The position numbers and the translations under genes are program-made. From Lophius americanus (Eukaryota; Chordata; Actinopteri; Lophiiformes; Lophiidae), in assembly GCA_037951165.1 (NCBI GenBank), contig JBBDHG010000006.1, forward strand, positions 558,001 to 622,000: a stretch of 64,000 bases of DNA, written 5' to 3'. The notes under the pieces were generated by a model. The model was not told the DNA's origin, made no database searches, and saw only the letters and a program-made list of their open reading frames with translations. Positions 27,963-41,020 of this stretch are shown one piece after another. Positions within the stretch are counted from its first letter, which is position 1. Each line of letters starts with the position of its first letter.

Positions 27963-30900
27963 TTTACAACATTAACACGCCTAACGTTTATGACACGTAT
28001 ACGACATGTTTATAACATTGACACGTCTAATGTTTGACACGTATACGACACGTTTATAACATTAACACGCCTAAGGTTCATAACATTAACACGCCTAATG
28101 TTTGACACGTATACGACATGTTTATAACATTAACACGCCTTACGTTTATGACATGTATACAACATGTTCATAACTTTAACACGCCTATTGTTTGACAGGT
28201 ATACGACATGTTTATAACATTAACACGCCTTACGTTCATGACACGTATACAACACGTTTATAACATTAACACGCCTCAGGTTTATAACATTAACACGCCT
28301 AATGTTTATGACGCGTATACGACAAGTTTATAACATTAACACGCCTAAGGCTAATAAAATAAACACGCCTAATGTTTGACATGTATACGACACGTTTATG
28401 ACGCGTATACGACACGTTTATAACATTAACATATTTAACGTTTATGACACGTATACAACACATTTATAACATTAAGGCTTATAACATTAACATGCCTAAT
28501 GTTTGACATGTATGCGACATTTTTATAACATTAACACACCTATTGTTTATGACACGTATACGACACGTTTATAACATTAACACGCCTAATGTTTATGACG
28601 CGTATACGACACGTTTATAACATTAACACGCCTATTGTTTGACAGGTATACGACATGTTTATAACATTGACACGCCTAATGTTTGACACGTATACGACAC
28701 GTTTATAACAGTAACACGCCTAAGGTTCATAACATTAACACGCCTAATGTTTGACACGTATACGACATGTTTATAAAATTAACACGCCTTACGTTTATGA
28801 CACGTATACGACACGTTTATAACATTAACACGCCTCAGGTTTATAACATTAACACGCCTAATGTTTATGACGCGTATACGACACGTTTATGACGCGTATA
28901 CGACACGTTTATAACATTAACATATTTAACGTTTATGACACGTATACAACACGTTTATAACATTAACACGCCTCAGGTTTATAAAATTAACACGCCTTAC
29001 GTTTATGACACGTATACGACACGTTTATAACATTAACACGCCTCAGGTTTATAACATTAACACGCCTAATGTTTATGACGCGTATACGACACGTTTATGA
29101 CGCGTATACGACACGTTTATAACATTAACATATTTAACGTTTATGACACGTATACAACACGTTTATAACATTAACACGCCTCAGGTTTATAACATTAACA
29201 CGCCTAATGTTTATGACGCGTATACGACAAGTTTATAACATTAAAACGCCTAATGCTAATAAAATAAACACGCCTAATGTTTGACACGTATACGACACGT
29301 TTATGACGCGTATACGACACGTTTATAACATTAACATATTTAACGTTTATGACACGTATACAACACGTTTATAAAATTAACACGCCTCAGGTTTATAACA
29401 TTAACACGCCTAATGTTTTTGACGTGTATACGACACGTTTATAACATTAACATATTTAACGTTTATGACACGAATACAACACATTTATAACATTAAGGCT
29501 TATAACATTAACATGCCTAATGTTTGACATGTATGCGACATTTTTATAACATTAACACACCTATTGTTTATGACATTAACACGCCTAAGGTTTATGACGC
29601 GTATAGGACACGTTTATAACATTAACACGCCTAATGTTTATTACACGTATACGACATGTTTATAACATTTACACGCCTAACGTTTATGACACGTATACGA
29701 CATGTTTATAACATTGACATGTCTAATGTTTGACACGTATACGACATGTTTATAACATTAACACGCCTTACGTTTATGACACGTATACAACATGTTTATA
29801 ACATTAACACGCCTATTGTTTGACAGGTATACGACATGTTTATAACATTAACACGCCTTACGTTTATGACACGTATACAACACGTTTATAACATTAACAC
29901 GCCTCAGGTTTATAACATTAACACGCCTAATGTTTATGACGCGTATACGACAAGTTTATAACATTGACACGCCTAAGGCTAATAAAATAATTACGCCTTA
30001 TGTTTGACACGTATAGGACACGTTTATGACGCGTATACGACACGTTTATAACATTAACATATTTAACGTTTATGACACGTATACAACACATTTATAACAT
30101 TAAGGCTTATAACATTAACATGCCTAATGTTTGACATGTATGCAACATTTTTATAACATTAACACACCTATTGTTTATGACACGTATACGACACGTTTAT
30201 AACATTAACACGCCTAAGGTTTATGAAGCGTATACGACACGTTTATAACATTAACACGCCTATTGTTTGACAGGTATACGACATGTTTATAACATTAACA
30301 CGCCTTACGTTTATGACACGTATACAACATGTTTATAACATTAACACGCCTATTGTTTGACATGTATACGACATGTTCATAACATTAACACGCCTTACGT
30401 TTATAACATTAACACGCCTAATTTTTGACACCTATACCATATGTTTATAACATTAACTTGCCTAATGTTTATTACACGTATACGACATGTTTATAACATT
30501 AACACGCCTAACGTTTATGACACGTATACGGTATGTTTATAACATTGACACGCCTAATGTTTGATACGTATACGACACGTTTATAACATTAACACGCCTA
30601 AGGTTCATAACATTAATACGCCTAATGTTTGACACGTATACGACATGTTTATAAAATTAACACGCCTAACGTTTATGACACGTATACGACATGTTTATAA
30701 CATTGACACGCCTAATGTTTGACACGTATACGACACGTTTATAACATTAACACGCCTAAGGTTCATAACATTAACACGCCTAATGTTTGACACTTATACG
30801 ACATGTTTATAAAATTAACACGCCTTACGTTTATGACACGTATACGACACGTTTATAACATTAACACGCCTCAGGTTTATAACATTAACACGCCTAATGT

Positions 30901-32325
30901 TTATGACGCGTATACGACACGTTTATGACGCGTATACTACACGTTTATAACATTAACATATTTAACGTTTATGACACGTATACAACACGTTTATAACATT
31001 AACACGCCTCAGGTTTATAACATTAACACGCCTAATGTTTATGACGCGTATACGACAAGTTTATAACATTAACACGCCTAAGGCTAATAAAATAAACACG
31101 CCTAATGTTTGACACGTATACGACACGTTTATGACGCGTATACGACACGTTTATAACATTAACATATTTAACGTTTATGACACGTATACAACACGTTTAT
31201 AAAATTAACACGCCTCAGGTTTATAACATTAACACGCCTAATGTTTATGACGCGTATACGACACGTTTATAACATTAATATATTTAACGTTTATGACACG
31301 TATACAACACATTTATAACATTAAGGCTTATAACATTAACATGCCTAATGTTTGACATGTATGCGACATTTTTATAACATTAACACACCTATTGTTTATG
31401 ACATTAACACGCCTAAGGTTTATGACGCGTATACGACACGTTTATAACATTAACACGCCTATTGTTTGACAGGTATACGACATTTTTATAACATTAACAT
31501 GCCTTACGTTTATGACACGTATACAACATGTTTATAACATTAACACGCCTATTGTTTGACAGGTATACGACATGTTTATAACATTAACACGCCTTACGTT
31601 TATGACACGTATACAACACGTTTATAACATTAACACGCCTCAGGTTTATAACATTAACACACCTAATGTTTATAACGCGTATACGACAAGTTTATAACAT
31701 TAACACGCCTAAGGCTAATAAAATAAACACGCCTAATGTTTGACACGTATACGACACGTTTATGACGCGTATACGACACGTTTATAACATTAACATATTT
31801 AACGTTTATGACACGTATACAACACGTTTATAACATTAACACGCCTCAGGTTTATAACATTAACACGCCTAATGTTTATGACACGTATACGACAAGTTTA
31901 TAACATTAAAATGCCTAAGGCTAACAAAATAAACACGCCTAATGTTTGACACATATACGACACGTTTATGACGCGTATACGACACGTTTATAACATTAAC
32001 ATATTTAACGTTTATGACACGTATACAACACATTTATAACATTAAGGCTTATAACATTAACATGCCTAATGTTTGACATGTATGCAACATTTTTATAACA
32101 TTAACACACCTATTGTTTATATGAACGTATACGACACATTTATAACATTAACACGCCTAAGGTTTATGACGCGTATACGACACGTTAATAACATTAACAC
32201 GCCTATTGTTTGACAGGTATACGACATGTTTATAACATTAACACGCCTTACGTTTATGACACGTATACAACATGTTTATAACATTAACACGCCTATTGTT
32301 TGACATGTATACGACATGTTTATAA

Positions 32326-32565
32326 GAAAGAATCCTTTATTAGTCACATAGTCATACAGTACAACATAGTGAAATTACTTCTCTGCATTTGACCCATCCC
32401 TGAGGGAGCAGTGGGCAGCCCCTCGTGGAGCGCCCGGGGAGCTAAGGATTCAGGGTCTTGCTCAAGGACCCTACGACAAGTAGACCCTGGTGGGATTCGA
32501 ACCGGCTACCTTCCGATCTTCTGATTGGGAGACGGCCGCTCTACCCACTGAGCCACAGCCGCCCC
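32326..32565 (-). mobile_element. tRNA-derived SINE, copy 1 (minus strand)
   Basis: A 240-bp GC-richer insert in the satellite. Read on the minus strand it starts GGGGCGGCTGTGGCTCAG, has a tRNA-like head with A box TGGCTCAGTGGG and B box GGTTCGAATCC, then a tRNA-unrelated body, and ends GTGACTAATAAAGG plus a short TTCTTTC tail. It is flanked by ATAA on both sides (32322-32325 and 32566-32569), a plausible 4-bp target duplication. SINEs carry an internal RNA polymerase III promoter and no protein; they are copied by a partner LINE. The 3' end matches the last 12 bases of the LINE in this window. The small open frame across it has no protein features and is not a gene. Confidence 0.9.
32493..32555 (-). 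promoter_or_regulatory. RNA polymerase III internal promoter (B and A boxes) of SINE copy 1
   Basis: On the minus strand the A box TGGCTCAGTGGG lies at 32555-32544 and the B box GGTTCGAATCC at 32503-32493, about 40 bp apart, as in tRNA genes. Both match the general consensus, so the copy may be transcribable. Confidence 0.8.
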
Positions 32566-35500
32566 ATAACATTAACATTGACACGCCTTACGTTTATAAC
32601 AATAACACGCCTAATTTTTGACACCTATACCATATGTTTATAACATTAACACGCCTAATGTTTATTACACGTATACGACATGTTTATAACATTAACACGC
32701 CTAACGTTTATGACACGTATACGTCATGTTTATAACATTGACATGTCTAATGTTTGACACGTATACGACACGTTTATAACATTAACACGCCTAAGGTTCA
32801 TAACATTAACACGCCTAATGTTTGACACGTATACGACATGTTTATAAAATTAACACGCCTAACGTTTATGACACGTATACGACATGTTTATAACATTGAC
32901 ATGCCTAATGTTTGACACGTATACGACACGTTTATAACATTAACACGCCTAAGGTTCATAACATTAACACGCCTAATGTTTGACACGTATACGACATGTT
33001 TATAAAATTAACACGCCTTACGTTTATGACACGTATACGACACGTTTATAACATTAACACGCCTCAGGTTTATAACATTAACACGCCTAATGTTTATGAC
33101 GCGTATACGACACGTTTATGACGCGTATACGACACGTTTATAACATTAACATATTTAACGTTTATGACACGTATACAACACGTTTATAACATTAACACGC
33201 CTCAGGTTTATAACATTAACACGCCTAATGTTTATGACGCGTATACGACAAGTTTATAACATTAACACGCCTAAGGCTAATAAAATAAACACGCCTAATG
33301 TTTGACACGTATACGACACGTTTATGACGCGTATACGACACGTTTATAACATTAACATATTTAACGTTTATGACACGTATACAACACATTTATAACATTA
33401 AGGCTTATAACATTAACATGCCTAATGTTTTGACATGTATGCGACATTTTTATAACATTAACACACCTATTGTTTATGACACGTATATGACACGTTTATA
33501 ACATTAACACGCCTAAGGTTTATGACGTGTATACGACACGTTTATAACATTAACACGCCTATTGTTTGACAGGTATACGACATGTTTATAACATTAACAC
33601 GCCTTACGTTTATGACACGTATACAACATGTTTATAACATTAACACGCCTATTGTTTGACAGGTATACGACATGTTTATAACATTAACACGCCTTACGTT
33701 TATGACACGTATACAACACGTTTATAACATTGACACGCCTAATGTTTGACACGTATACGACACGTTTATAACATTAACACGCCTAAGGTTCATAACATTA
33801 ACACGCCTAATGTTTGACACGTATACGACATGTTTATAAAATTAACACGCCTAACGTTTATGACACGTATACGACATGTTTATAACATTGACACGCCTAA
33901 TGTTTGACACGTATACGACACGTTTATAACATTAACACGCCTTACGTTTATGACACGTATACGACACGTTTATAACATTAACACGCCTCAGGTTTATAAC
34001 ATTAACACGCCTAATGTTTATGACGCGTATACGACACGTTTATGACGCGTATACGACACGTTTATAACATTAACATATTTAACGTTTATGACACGTATAC
34101 AACACGTTTATAACATTAACACGCCTCAGGTTTACAACATTAACACGCCTAACGTTTATGACACGTATACGACATGTTTATAACATTGACACGTCTAATG
34201 TTTGACACGTATACGACACGTTTATAACATTAACACGCCTAAGGTTCATAACATTAACACGCCTAATGTTTGACACGTATACGACATGTTTATAACATTA
34301 ACACGCCTTACGTTTATGACATGTATACAACATGTTCATAACTTTAACACGCCTATTGTTTGACAGGTATACGACATGTTTATAACATTAACACGCCTTA
34401 CGTTTATGACACGTATACAACACGTTTATAACATTAACACGCCTCAGGTTTATAACATTAACACGCCTAATGTTTATGACGCGTATACGACAAGTTTATA
34501 ACATTAACACGCCTAAGGCTAATAAAATAAACACGCCTAATGTTTGACACGTATACGACACGTTTATGACGCGTATACGACACGTTTATAACATTAACAT
34601 ATTTAACGTTTATGACACGTATACAACACATTTATAACATTAAGGCTTATAACATTAACATGCCTAATGTTTGACATGTATGCGACATTTTTATAACATT
34701 AACACACCTATTGTTTATGACACGTATACGACACGTTTATAACATTAACACGCCTAATGTTTATGACGCGTATACGACACGTTTATAACATTAACACGCC
34801 TATTGTTTGACAGGTATACGACATGTTTATAACATTGACACGCCTAATGTTTGACACGTATACGACACGTTTATAACAGTAACACGCCTAAGGTTCATAA
34901 CATTAACACGCCTAATGTTTGACACGTATACGACATGTTTATAAAATTAACACGCCTTACGTTTATGACACGTATACGACACGTTTATAACATTAACACG
35001 CCTCAGGTTTATAACATTAACACGCCTAATGTTTATGACGCGTATACGACACGTTTATGACGCGTATACGACACGTTTATAACATTAACATATTTAACGT
35101 TTATGACACGTATACAACACGTTTATAACATTAACACGCCTCAGGTTTATAAAATTAACACGCCTTACGTTTATGACACGTATACGACACGTTTATAACA
35201 TTAACACGCCTCAGGTTTATAACATTAACACGCCTAATGTTTATGACGCGTATACGACACGTTTATGACGCGTATACGACACGTTTATAACATTAACATA
35301 TTTAACGTTTATGACACGTATACAACACGTTTATAACATTAACACGCCTCAGGTTTATAACATTAACACGCCTAATGTTTATGACGCGTATACGACAAGT
35401 TTATAACATTAAAACGCCTAATGCTAATAAAATAAACACGCCTAATGTTTGACACGTATACGACACGTTTATGACGCGTATACGACACGTTTATAACATT

Positions 35501-38493
35501 AACATATTTAACGTTTATGACACGTATACAACACGTTTATAAAATTAACACGCCTCAGGTTTATAACATTAACACGCCTAATGTTTTTGACGTGTATACG
35601 ACACGTTTATAACATTAACATATTTAACGTTTATGACACGAATACAACACATTTATAACATTAAGGCTTATAACATTAACATGCCTAATGTTTGACATGT
35701 ATGCGACATTTTTATAACATTAACACACCTATTGTTTATGACATTAACACGCCTAAGGTTTATGACGCGTATAGGACACGTTTATAACATTAACACGCCT
35801 AATGTTTATTACACGTATACGACATGTTTATAACATTTACACGCCTAACGTTTATGACACGTATACGACATGTTTATAACATTGACATGTCTAATGTTTG
35901 ACACGTATACGACATGTTTATAACATTAACACGCCTTACGTTTATGACACGTATACAACATGTTTATAACATTAACACGCCTATTGTTTGACAGGTATAC
36001 GACATGTTTATAACATTAACACGCCTTACGTTTATGACACGTATACAACACGTTTATAACATTAACACGCCTCAGGTTTATAACATTAACACGCCTAATG
36101 TTTATGACGCGTATACGACAAGTTTATAACATTGACACGCCTAAGGCTAATAAAATAATTACGCCTTATGTTTGACACGTATAGGACACGTTTATGACGC
36201 GTATACGACACGTTTATAACATTAACATATTTAACGTTTATGACACGTATACAACACATTTATAACATTAAGGCTTATAACATTAACATGCCTAATGTTT
36301 GACATGTATGCAACATTTTTATAACATTAACACACCTATTGTTTATGACACGTATACGACACGTTTATAACATTAACACGCCTAAGGTTTATGAAGCGTA
36401 TACGACACGTTTATAACATTAACACGCCTATTGTTTGACAGGTATACGACATGTTTATAACATTAACACGCCTTACGTTTATGACACGTATACAACATGT
36501 TTATAACATTAACACGCCTATTGTTTGACATGTATACGACATGTTCATAACATTAACACGCCTTACGTTTATAACATTAACACGCCTAATTTTTGACACC
36601 TATACCATATGTTTATAACATTAACTTGCCTAATGTTTATTACACGTATACGACATGTTTATAACATTAACACGCCTAACGTTTATGACACGTATACGGT
36701 ATGTTTATAACATTGACACGCCTAATGTTTGATACGTATACGACACGTTTATAACATTAACACGCCTAAGGTTCATAACATTAATACGCCTAATGTTTGA
36801 CACGTATACGACATGTTTATAAAATTAACACGCCTAACGTTTATGACACGTATACGACATGTTTATAACATTGACACGCCTAATGTTTGACACGTATACG
36901 ACACGTTTATAACATTAACACGCCTAAGGTTCATAACATTAACACGCCTAATGTTTGACACGTATACGACATGTTTATAAAATTAACACGCCTTACGTTT
37001 ATGACACGTATACGACACGTTTATAACATTAACACGCCTCAGGTTTATAACATTAACACGCCTAATGTTTATGACGCGTATACGACACGTTTATGACGCG
37101 TATACTACACGTTTATAACATTAACATATTTAACGTTTATGACACGTATACAACACGTTTATAACATTAACACGCCTCAGGTTTATAACATTAACACGCC
37201 TAATGTTTATGACGCGTATACGACAAGTTTATAACATTAACACGCCTAAGGCTAATAAAATAAACACGCCTAATGTTTGACACGTATACGACACGTTTAT
37301 GACGCGTATACGACACGTTTATAACATTAACATATTTAACGTTTATGACACGTATACAACACGTTTATAAAATTAACACGCCTCAGGTTTATAACATTAA
37401 CACGCCTAATGTTTATGACGCGTATACGACACGTTTATAACATTAATATATTTAACGTTTATGACACGTATACAACACATTTATAACATTAAGGCTTATA
37501 ACATTAACATGCCTAATGTTTGACATGTATGCGACATTTTTATAACATTAACACACCTATTGTTTATGACATTAACACGCCTAAGGTTTATGACGCGTAT
37601 ACGACACGTTTATAACATTAACACGCCTATTGTTTGACAGGTATACGACATTTTTATAACATTAACATGCCTTACGTTTATGACACGTATACAACATGTT
37701 TATAACATTAACACGCCTATTGTTTGACAGGTATACGACATGTTTATAACATTAACACGCCTTACGTTTATGACACGTATACAACACGTTTATAACATTA
37801 ACACGCCTCAGGTTTATAACATTAACACACCTAATGTTTATAACGCGTATACGACAAGTTTATAACATTAACACGCCTAAGGCTAATAAAATAAACACGC
37901 CTAATGTTTGACACGTATACGACACGTTTATGACGCGTATACGACACGTTTATAACATTAACATATTTAACGTTTATGACACGTATACAACACGTTTATA
38001 ACATTAACACGCCTCAGGTTTATAACATTAACACGCCTAATGTTTATGACACGTATACGACAAGTTTATAACATTAAAATGCCTAAGGCTAACAAAATAA
38101 ACACGCCTAATGTTTGACACATATACGACACGTTTATGACGCGTATACGACACGTTTATAACATTAACATATTTAACGTTTATGACACGTATACAACACA
38201 TTTATAACATTAAGGCTTATAACATTAACATGCCTAATGTTTGACATGTATGCAACATTTTTATAACATTAACACACCTATTGTTTATATGAACGTATAC
38301 GACACATTTATAACATTAACACGCCTAAGGTTTATGACGCGTATACGACACGTTAATAACATTAACACGCCTATTGTTTGACAGGTATACGACATGTTTA
38401 TAACATTAACACGCCTTACGTTTATGACACGTATACAACATGTTTATAACATTAACACGCCTATTGTTTGACATGTATACGACATGTTTATAA

Positions 38494-38733
38494 GAAAGAA
38501 TCCTTTATTAGTCACATAGTCATACAGTACAACATAGTGAAATTACTTCTCTGCATTTGACCCATCCCTGAGGGAGCAGTGGGCAGCCCCTCGTGGAGCG
38601 CCCGGGGAGCTAAGGATTCAGGGTCTTGCTCAAGGACCCTACGACAAGTAGACCCTGGTGGGATTCGAACCGGCTACCTTCCGATCTTCTGATTGGGAGA
38701 CGGCCGCTCTACCCACTGAGCCACAGCCGCCCC
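38494..38733 (-). mobile_element. tRNA-derived SINE, copy 2 (minus strand)
   Basis: Appears identical by eye to the SINE at 32326-32565, with the same ATAA flanks (38490-38493 and 38734-38737) and the same odd satellite junction on the right. It sits exactly 6168 bp further on, so it came by duplication of the surrounding satellite and not by a new insertion. Confidence 0.9.
38661..38723 (-). promoter_or_regulatory. RNA polymerase III internal promoter of SINE copy 2
   Basis: Same intact A box (38723-38712) and B box (38671-38661) on the minus strand as in copy 1. Confidence 0.78.
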
Positions 38734-40485
38734 ATAACATTAACATTGACACGCCTTACGTTTATAACAATAACACGCCTAATTTTTGACACCTATACCA
38801 TATGTTTATAACATTAACACGCCTAATGTTTATTACACGTATACGACATGTTTATAACATTAACACGCCTAACGTTTATGACACGTATACGTCATGTTTA
38901 TAACATTGACATGTCTAATGTTTGACACGTATACGACACGTTTATAACATTAACACGCCTAAGGTTCATAACATTAACACGCCTAATGTTTGACACGTAC
39001 ACGACATGTTTATAAAATTAACACGCCTAACGTTTATGACACGTATACGACATGTTTATAACATTGACATGCCTAATGTTTGACACGTATACGACACGTT
39101 TATAACATTAACACGCCTAAGGTTCATAACATTAACACGCCTAATGTTTGACACGTATACGACATGTTTATAAAATTAACACGCCTTACGTTTATGACAC
39201 GTATACGACACGTTTATAACATTAACACGCCTCAGGTTTATAACATTAACACGCCTAATGTTTATGACGCGTATACGACACGTTTATGACGCGTATACGA
39301 CACGTTTATAACATTAACATATTTAACGTTTATGACACGTATACAACACGTTTATAACATTAACACGCCTCAGGTTTATAACATTAACACGCCTAATGTT
39401 TATGACGCGTATACGACAAGTTTATAACATTAACACGCCTAAGGCTAATAAAATAAACACGCCTAATGTTTGACACGTATACGACACGTTTATGACGCGT
39501 ATACGACACGTTTATAACATTAACATATTTAACGTTTATGACACGTATACAACACATTTATAACATTAAGGCTTATAACATTAACATGCCTAATGTTTTG
39601 ACATGTATGCGACATTTTTATAACATTAACACACCTATTGTTTATGACACGTATATGACACGTTTATAACATTAACACGCCTAAGGTTTATGACGTGTAT
39701 ACGACACGTTTATAACATTAACACGCCTATTGTTTGACAGGTATACGACATGTTTATAACATTAACACGCCTTACGTTTATGACACGTATACAACATGTT
39801 TATAACATTAACACGCCTATTGTTTGACAGGTATACGACATGTTTATAACATTAACACGCCTTACGTTTATGACACGTATACAACACGTTTATAACATTG
39901 ACACGCCTAATGTTTGACACGTATACGACACGTTTATAACATTAACACGCCTAAGGTTCATAACATTAACACGCCTAATGTTTGACACGTATACGACATG
40001 TTTATAAAATTAACACGCCTAACGTTTATGACACGTATACGACATGTTTATAACATTGACACGCCTAATGTTTGACACGTATACGACACGTTTATAACAT
40101 TAACACGCCTTACGTTTATGACACGTATACGACACGTTTATAACATTAACACGCCTCAGGTTTATAACATTAACACGCCTAATGTTTTGACATGTATGCA
40201 ACATTTTTATAACATTAACACACCTATTGTTTATGACACGTATATGACACGTTTATAACATTAACACACCTATTGTTTATATGAACGTATACGACACGTT
40301 TATAACATTAACACGCCTAAGGTTTATGACGCGTATACGACACGTTAATAACATTAACACGCCTATTGTTTGACAGGTATACGACATGTTTATAACATTA
40401 ACACGCCTTACGTTTATGACACGTATACAACATGTTTATAACATTAACACGCCTATTGTTTGACATGTATACGACATGTTTATAA

Positions 40486-40725
40486 GAAAGAATCCTTTAT
40501 TAGTCACATAGTCATACAGTACAACATAGTGAAATTACTTCTCTGCATTTGACCCATCCCTGAGGGAGCAGTGGGCAGCCCCTCGTGGAGCGCCCGGGGA
40601 GCTAAGGATTCAGGGTCTTGCTCAAGGACCCTACGACAAGTAGACCCTGGTGGGATTCGAACCGGCTACCTTCCGATCTTCTGATTGGGAGACGGCCGCT
40701 CTACCCACTGAGCCACAGCCGCCCC
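40486..40725 (-). mobile_element. tRNA-derived SINE, copy 3 (minus strand)
   Basis: Third copy, 8160 bp after the first and 1992 bp after the second, by eye identical in sequence and flanks (ATAA at 40482-40485 and 40726-40729). Like copy 2 it was carried by satellite duplication. Confidence 0.9.
40653..40715 (-). promoter_or_regulatory. RNA polymerase III internal promoter of SINE copy 3
   Basis: Same intact A box (40715-40704) and B box (40663-40653) on the minus strand as in the other copies. Confidence 0.78.
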
Positions 40726-41020
40726 ATAACATTAACATTGACACGCCTTACGTTTATAACAATAACACGCCTAATTTTTGACACCTATACCATATGTTTA
40801 TAACATTAACACGCCTAATGTTTATTACACGTATACGACATGTTTATAACATTAACACGCCTAACGTTTATGACACGTATACGTCATGTTTATAACATTG
40901 ACACGTCTAATGTTTGACACGTATACGACACGTTTATAACATTAACACGCCTAAGGTTCATAACATTAACACGCCTAATGTTTGACACGTATACGACATG
41001 TTTATAAAATTAACACGCCT

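Larger units (their letters stand above)
27963..34130. repeat. 6168-bp satellite segment with SINE, copy 1
   Basis: Matches the following block at a constant 6168-bp offset, including the rare TAACTTTAAC variant (about 28171 and 34339), the GTTTTGACATG variant (33427 and 39595) and a whole SINE insertion (32326 and 38494). A 208-bp internal tandem repeat (28773-28980 and 28981-29188) is shared by both copies, so it is older than the 6168-bp event. A few single-base differences exist, for example 28236 (TTCATG versus TTTATG). Confidence 0.88.
34131..40187. repeat. 6168-bp satellite segment with SINE, copy 2 (3' end replaced)
   Basis: Direct neighbour of copy 1. The junction at 34130/34131 is recombinant: CTCAGG is followed by TTTACAACATT, a variant that elsewhere follows CGACATG (as at 27955-27970). 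Similarity to copy 1 ends near 40187, about 110 bp short of a full unit, where TAATGTTTTGACATG replaces TAATGTTTATGACGC. Confidence 0.88.
40188..41020. repeat. Satellite junction and start of third SINE-bearing segment
   Basis: 40180-40259 resembles 42507-42588 (GTTTTGACATGTATGCAAC variant). From about 40260 the sequence follows 38268 onward at an offset of 1992 bp, including the unusual TTTATATGAACG variant and the SINE. This block is therefore a patch between two rounds of duplication. It also contains the third SINE. Confidence 0.8.

Noticed and set aside
32482..32565. tRNA gene on the minus strand
   Set aside because: A and B boxes are good, but the acceptor stem does not pair convincingly and the sequence continues into a SINE body and tail. 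It is the SINE head.
32458..32643. 61-codon plus-strand open frames over the SINEs (also 38626-38811 and 40618-40803)
   Set aside because: They run antisense through the SINE head and into satellite; they exist three times only because the segment is duplicated. No protein features.
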